Part shown: positions 60,619 through 64,000 of the stretch, piece after piece
How positions within the stretch are numbered: the stretch's first letter is position 1
Layout of the letters: every line of letters starts with the position of its first letter
DNA from: Streptomyces sp. DH5
Lineage (GTDB): Bacteria; Actinomycetota; Actinomycetes; Streptomycetales; Streptomycetaceae
Assembly: GCF_020873915.1 (NCBI RefSeq)
Contig: NZ_JAHWGP010000004.1
Location: 1-64,000, forward strand
Direction: 5' to 3'
Length of the DNA: 64,000 bases
Translations under genes and position numbers: made by a program
The notes under the pieces: generated by a model
Databases searched by the model: none
The model's input: only the letters and a program-made list of their open reading frames with translations
What the model was told of the DNA's origin: nothing

Positions 60619-61041
60619 GAGTCATCCCCCCACACGCGCTCCGCGCGTGTTCCGTCGCTTTCTTACGTCCGTGCCGGCCCCCCTCGACCTTCACGCACGT
60701 GTCAGTGGTCGACCGCTGTTGCCACGTCATCCACACCTTATAGACACGGCACAGCGCTCTTCCGGTTGCACGATGCCCCCCTCGGCATCGCCCACCGGAC
60801 GGGTCCCCTCGCCCCGCTCCGTCGGCAACCGGTTCCCCGCTTCCTCGACAGCCGCGGTTGCGCGGCTCGTCGAAGAGACCAGGGTCCCCGGTGTCCATCA
60901 TGATCGCAAGGTGCGAAACACGGTGTTCACCGGGCATACGCGACCATTGTGACGCCCCGGGGCGAGCGGTGGGTCCACTGCTCCATACGTGGGGCGAGAG
61001 GGTTCCGCTCAACGGGCGCGAGGGGAGAACCGGCCAAAACC
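60619..61041. other. Intergenic region upstream of cslA
   Basis: The 423-bp spacer between cslA and the tRNA terminator contains the cslA promoter, which I could not place with confidence. An A/T-rich patch near 60730-60745 (ACCTTATAGACA) is the best candidate. Open frames here are shadows without ribosome sites. Confidence 0.4.
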
Positions 61042-61073
61042 GACGGGCCCCTCGTCTGCACGAGGAGCCCGTC
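61042..61073 (-). terminator. Intrinsic terminator of tRNA-Lys
   Basis: A 14-bp stem with one mismatch (61042-61055 and 61060-61073), followed on the minus strand by a T-run, lies 8 bp past the tRNA 3' end. Confidence 0.8.
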
Positions 61074-61081
61074 CTGTCGGT

Positions 61082-61154
61082 GCGCCGCCAGGGACTCGAA
61101 CCCCGGACCCGCTGATTAAGAGTCAGCTGCTCTAACCAACTGAGCTAGCGGCGC
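61082..61154 (-). tRNA. tRNA-Lys (CTT anticodon)
   Basis: The minus strand folds as a 73-nt tRNA. The acceptor stem is GCGCCGC with GCGGCGC, the D arm is GCTC...GAGC, the anticodon stem-loop has CTCTTAA with anticodon CTT, and the T arm is GGGGTTCGAGTCCC. CCA is not encoded. The opposite open frame across it is not a gene. Confidence 0.97.
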
Positions 61155-61349
61155 GCGCTGACGGCGTAACTCTACAGGACCCCGGGGTCTGCCCCGGACC
61201 GTCCGGTCCGCGGGGTGCCCGCGGCCCGCGGGGGTCACCGGGGCCCGTACGTCGTTCGGACCGTCAACATGCGCGTGCGGTGGCCGGTTGCGAGACTGGC
61301 CGTCGTACGCAGGCGTGGAGGAACCGGCCGGGAGTGTGAGGGGAATCGC

Positions 61350-62672
61350 ATGGAGTCTCCGGTGTCCGCGGGATTCGATCCGGCCGGTGACCGCGACCGT
61401 CCCGGCCGTGCGCCCCGGCGGCGCGTGCCGACGCGTTCCCGGTCCGGCCGTTCCCCGGAGCATCCGGCGGCGCGGCGGACCGCCCGGCCGGACGTCGCCC
61501 CAGGTGAGCGGGGCGGGCAGGCGCCCTCGGCCACCCGCGTGGCCCTCCTCGGGCGGGCCCGCGAGCCGGCCGTACGGAAGGTCCCCCAGAGCGTCTCCTC
61601 CGACGGGCCCGGCGGACACGGGCGGGACCGTCCGGGCGAGGTACCGACGATGGCGGAGCCGCCCCGGAACGCGGGGGCCGGGCTCCCGGGAACTCGTCCG
61701 CGGGGGATCGGAGGGAACGGACTCCCGCCCGGCCCGCTGTCCGGGCGGCCCGCACGGCTGCCGTTCCCCGCAGTGGCCGGTTCCGGTCCCCGGGCCGACG
61801 CCGTTCACCTCACGGAACTCGGCCGCATGCGCGTCCGCCGCGGTGCCGGGCCGTTCCGCGCCGCGCAGCCGGGGCCCGGCCGGACGGCTCGGGAGCGCGC
61901 CGCGACCCGGGCGTTCCGGGAGGAACCGGACCGCGGGGAGGCCCGTGCGTTCCGTGCGGTGCGGGGTGGGCGGGGTGCTTCCGCGGAGCGGCTGCCGGGG
62001 CCGTCGGTCCGTGGGCCCCTGGTGTCCGGCGAGGGCGGGGACGTCCGGACCGGAGGTTCCGCTTCCGCCGCGGGCGAGGGGTGGCTGCTCGTCGTGCCGG
62101 CGTATCCGGGCCGTGCGGCGCTCCGTCCCGGCGCGGAGAGCGTCCATGTCACCCGGCTGGGTGGCCGGCAGGCGGCGAAGGGCTTCGACCGGTACGGCAC
62201 CGGCGGGCCCGGGCCGCGCCGCGGCGTGGAGGACGGCCGCGGCGTGGAGGACCGCCGGGGCGTGGAGGACGGCCGCGGCGTGGAGGACCGCCGGGGCGTG
62301 GAGGACGGCCGCGGCGTGGAGGACCGCCGGGGCGTGGAGGACCGCCGCGGCGTGGAGGACGGCCGGGGCGAGGGGGACGGCCGCGGCGTGGAGGACCGCC
62401 GGGGCGAGGGGGACGGCCGCGGCGTGGAGGACGGCCGGGGCGAGGGGGACGGCCGCGGCGTGGAGGACCGCCGGGGCGAGGGGGACGGCCGCGGCGTGGA
62501 GGACCGCCGGGGCGTGGAGGACCGACGCGGCGTGGAGCACCGCCGGGGCGTGGAGGACCGCCGCGGCGTGGAGGCGTTCCGGCGCGCGCAGGGCCGGCGC
62601 GCGCAGGGCCGGCGCGGCGGCGCGGCGGACGGCTTCCCGGACCCGGAGACCTGGCGCCGACTTCTCTCCTGA
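61350..62672 (+). CDS. Disordered protein with 20 hexapeptide repeats
   Basis: A predicted 440-residue Arg/Gly/Pro-rich protein with no folded domain that I recognise. Residues about 291-410 are 20 tandem hexapeptides of the form RGVED(R/G) with RGEGDG variants, so the chain is strongly charged (Arg, Glu, Asp). The end [12 protein letters not shown] looks like a true C-terminus, just before a strong terminator. The start has a GAGGGGA site. Other frames across the repeat are also open, which is why confidence is limited; this frame has the best third-position bias with low second-position GC. It lies between tRNA-Lys and the SPFH gene. Confidence 0.5.
   Translation: MESPVSAGFDPAGDRDRPGRAPRRRVPTRSRSGRSPEHPAARRTARPDVAPGERGGQAPSATRVALLGRAREPAVRKVPQSVSSDGPGGHGRDRPGEVPTMAEPPRNAGAGLPGTRPRGIGGNGLPPGPLSGRPARLPFPAVAGSGPRADAVHLTELGRMRVRRGAGPFRAAQPGPGRTARERAATRAFREEPDRGEARAFRAVRGGRGASAERLPGPSVRGPLVSGEGGDVRTGGSASAAGEGWLLVVPAYPGRAALRPGAESVHVTRLGGRQAAKGFDRYGTGGPGPRRGVEDGRGVEDRRGVEDGRGVEDRRGVEDGRGVEDRRGVEDRRGVEDGRGEGDGRGVEDRRGEGDGRGVEDGRGEGDGRGVEDRRGEGDGRGVEDRRGVEDRRGVEHRRGVEDRRGVEAFRRAQGRRAQGRRGGAADGFPDPETWRRLLS
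62220..62579 (+). repeat. 18-bp tandem repeat, about 20 copies
   Basis: Degenerate 18-bp units (consensus CGCGGCGTGGAGGACSGC) run without spacers for 360 bp. Two main sequence types alternate, with a third (GGCGAGGGGGAC) interspersed at 62360-62490. All six frames stay largely open across it. Confidence 0.9.
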
Positions 62673-62699
62673 CGGCGTGCTCGGCCGTACGTGATCCCT

Positions 62700-62728
62700 C
62701 CGGAGGCCGGGCACTGCCCGGCCTCCGG
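62700..62728 (+). terminator. Strong hairpin terminator
   Basis: A perfect 13-bp inverted repeat (62700-62712 and 62716-62728) with an ACT loop follows the hexapeptide-repeat gene and precedes the SPFH gene. Confidence 0.85.
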
Positions 62729-62774
62729 TCCCCGAAGGTGACGCATCTGGCGCGGAGGCTGGAGGCAGGCACGC

Positions 62775-63917
62775 ATGACCACCACGACGTCCCACATCCC
62801 CGACGTTCCCGAACCAGGGCGGCCGCCGGACGGTACGCCGGCCGCCCGGCCGGTCCGGCTCATCCACACCGAGTCCACCACCGAGATCCCCCTCCACCTG
62901 CTGTTCCGTGACGACCGGGGCGATCACGACGACTCCGGGCCGGGCCCGGTGCGGGTGCGGCCCGCGGTCGTCGCGCACCGGCCGGGCGCGGGGCGGGACA
63001 AGGGGGAGCGGCCCCGCCCGGTCGTCGCCCAGGTCGATCCCGGGCTGGCGGAGCGGCCGGCCCGGGTGCTGCCCGGTGCCGTGGGGGTGGCCGCCGGGCT
63101 GGTCGGGACGGCCGGGTGCGCGGCCGCCGCCTGGTGGGCGGGCGTGACGCCGCCGTTCGCCGCGGAGACGCTGGGGGGCGCGGCGCGGGCCGGCGCGGCG
63201 GGTCCCGGGCCCGCGCAGTGGGCGGCGTTCGCGGGCGCCGGGATGCTCGGGCTGTTCGGGTTCGGCGGGCTGGCCCGCGGGAACACCGGGCGGGCGTGGG
63301 TGCTCGGCCTGTTCGGCCGTTACCGGGGGACGGTGCGGCGGACCGGCCTGATGTGGGTCAACCCGCTGCTGCTGCGGCGCCGGGTCGACGTGCGGCTGCG
63401 GCACTGGAGGGGCGAGGCGATGCCGGCGGCGGACCGGGGCGGGGTCGCGCTGCGGGTGGCCGTCCAGGTGGTGTGGCGGGTGCGGGACACCGCGCGGGCC
63501 ACGCTGGGCGTCGAGGACCACGAGCGCTACCTCCGCGAGTGCGTGGAGTCGGCGCTGCTGCGCGTGCCGGTGGCGCCGCCGGGGGCGGGGCGGGCCGAGG
63601 TGGAGGCGACGCGGGCCGCGTTGACCCGGCTGGTGGCGGCGGACGTCGGGCCGGTGGGGCTGGAGGTGCCGGCGGTGCGGCCGGTGCGGGTGGAGTACGT
63701 GCCGGAGGTGGCCGCCGCGATGCACCGGCGCCGGATCGCCGCGCTGGACGCCCAGCACCGGGCGAGCGTGCTCAGCTCGGTCGTGGATTCGGTGGAGGAC
63801 ACGGTGTCCCGGCTGACGACGCGGGGACTGGTGGAGCTCGACGACCACGAGCGCAAGGTGCTGGTGAAGGACCTGACGGTGGCGTTCTGCGCGGGCCGGG
63901 GGGAGACGGGGGCGTGA
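62775..63917 (+). CDS. SPFH/band-7 domain membrane protein
   Basis: A 380-residue stomatin/prohibitin/flotillin-like protein. A Pro-rich N-terminal region (about 100 residues) precedes two hydrophobic segments ([19 protein letters not shown] and [18 protein letters not shown]). The SPFH domain spans about 175-345: [77 protein letters not shown] and [52 protein letters not shown]. Such proteins organise membrane microdomains. The ATG 62775 lacks a strong ribosome site. Downstream lie DasR-type operators for the next gene. Confidence 0.88.
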   Translation: MTTTTSHIPDVPEPGRPPDGTPAARPVRLIHTESTTEIPLHLLFRDDRGDHDDSGPGPVRVRPAVVAHRPGAGRDKGERPRPVVAQVDPGLAERPARVLPGAVGVAAGLVGTAGCAAAAWWAGVTPPFAAETLGGAARAGAAGPGPAQWAAFAGAGMLGLFGFGGLARGNTGRAWVLGLFGRYRGTVRRTGLMWVNPLLLRRRVDVRLRHWRGEAMPAADRGGVALRVAVQVVWRVRDTARATLGVEDHERYLRECVESALLRVPVAPPGAGRAEVEATRAALTRLVAADVGPVGLEVPAVRPVRVEYVPEVAAAMHRRRIAALDAQHRASVLSSVVDSVEDTVSRLTTRGLVELDDHERKVLVKDLTVAFCAGRGETGA

Positions 63918-63941
63918 ACGGGCGGGGAACCGGCCCTGCGA

Positions 63942-63957
63942 TTGGTCTGGACATGTT
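63942..63957 (+). promoter_or_regulatory. Imperfect DasR-type site
   Basis: TTGGTCTGGACATGTT contains TGGTCT, one full half of the DasR element, with a degenerate second half. It is paired with the strong site about 37 bp downstream. Confidence 0.5.
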
Positions 63958-63978
63958 CAATGGACGCCCATAATCTGA

Positions 63979-63996
63979 ACTTGGTCTAGACCTACT
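63979..63996 (+). promoter_or_regulatory. DasR-responsive element (dre)
   Basis: ACTTGGTCTAGACCTACT holds the palindromic core TGGTCTAGACC found in dre sites that control chitin and N-acetylglucosamine genes in Streptomyces. The target gene starts beyond the window. Confidence 0.7.
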
Positions 63997-64000
63997 CGCA

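Noticed and set aside
62220-62579. CRISPR-like array
   Set aside because: The 18-bp units are contiguous with no unique spacers; this is a coding minisatellite.
61116-63848. Leftward 910-residue open frame with [12 protein letters not shown]-type repeats
   Set aside because: It overlaps tRNA-Lys and the whole SPFH gene; it is the antisense shadow of the 18-bp repeat, where all frames remain open.

Overview
This window is chromosomal DNA from a high-GC actinomycete, almost certainly Streptomyces. The evidence is strong GC bias at third codon positions, GTG starts, 4-nt stop/start overlaps, leaderless-looking genes, the XRE-DUF5753/DUF397/anti-sigma-kinase trio, a cslA-glxA-GH6 cell-tip glycan locus and DasR-type operators. 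About 50 protein genes, one tRNA-Lys and several decayed genes are supported.

Layout. 0-10.5 kb is ordinary chromosome: a secreted SGNH hydrolase, a DUF445 membrane protein, an MFS transporter, Hsp20, a DUF2267 protein, an acetyltransferase/TetR pair, a septum-formation-like lipoprotein and a DinB protein. 10.6-13.1 kb is a gene graveyard: an HNH/DUF1524 fragment, the C-terminal part of a type III pantothenate kinase, and truncated IS256 and IS110 transposases. Among them sits an intact secreted protein with five Cys-containing repeats. 13.2-16.9 kb carries an NmrA-type oxidoreductase with its HxlR regulator, and the XRE/DUF397/HATPase trio.

16.9-36.5 kb is the most interesting part: a continuous anti-phage or restriction-type island of eleven genes in three transcription units. 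A five-gene leftward operon encodes a small protein, a 1580-residue GHKL-ATPase/SF2-helicase fusion, a UvrD-like helicase, DrmA and DrmB; the last four are joined by 4-nt overlaps. A divergent rightward operon encodes an XRE-GHKL ATPase fusion and two unfamiliar proteins. A convergent leftward operon encodes a Vsr endonuclease, a cytosine-C5 methyltransferase homologue lacking the catalytic Cys, and an intact C5 methyltransferase with a long coiled-coil insertion. DrmA, DrmB and a C5 methyltransferase are DISARM components, but the DrmC phospholipase-D protein is absent, and two GHKL ATPases plus a UvrD helicase are present. I read it as a DISARM-related composite system that matches neither published DISARM class.

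36.5-54.6 kb is mostly metabolic and regulatory: DUF1801, an alpha/beta hydrolase, a SEC-C protein, a YidC-like insertase, an FAH-family hydrolase, a UPF0303/Gfo-Idh pair divergent from a ROK regulator with a clear operator, a two-component system divergent from an ABC exporter, and a NagD-like HAD phosphatase. 54.6-64 kb holds a sortase-like protein missing its catalytic His, then the GH6 cellulase, GlxA copper oxidase and CslA synthase that build a hyphal-tip glycan. It continues with tRNA-Lys(CTT), a protein with 20 hexapeptide repeats, an SPFH protein and, at the right edge, DasR operators that presumably control a chitin-related gene beyond the window.
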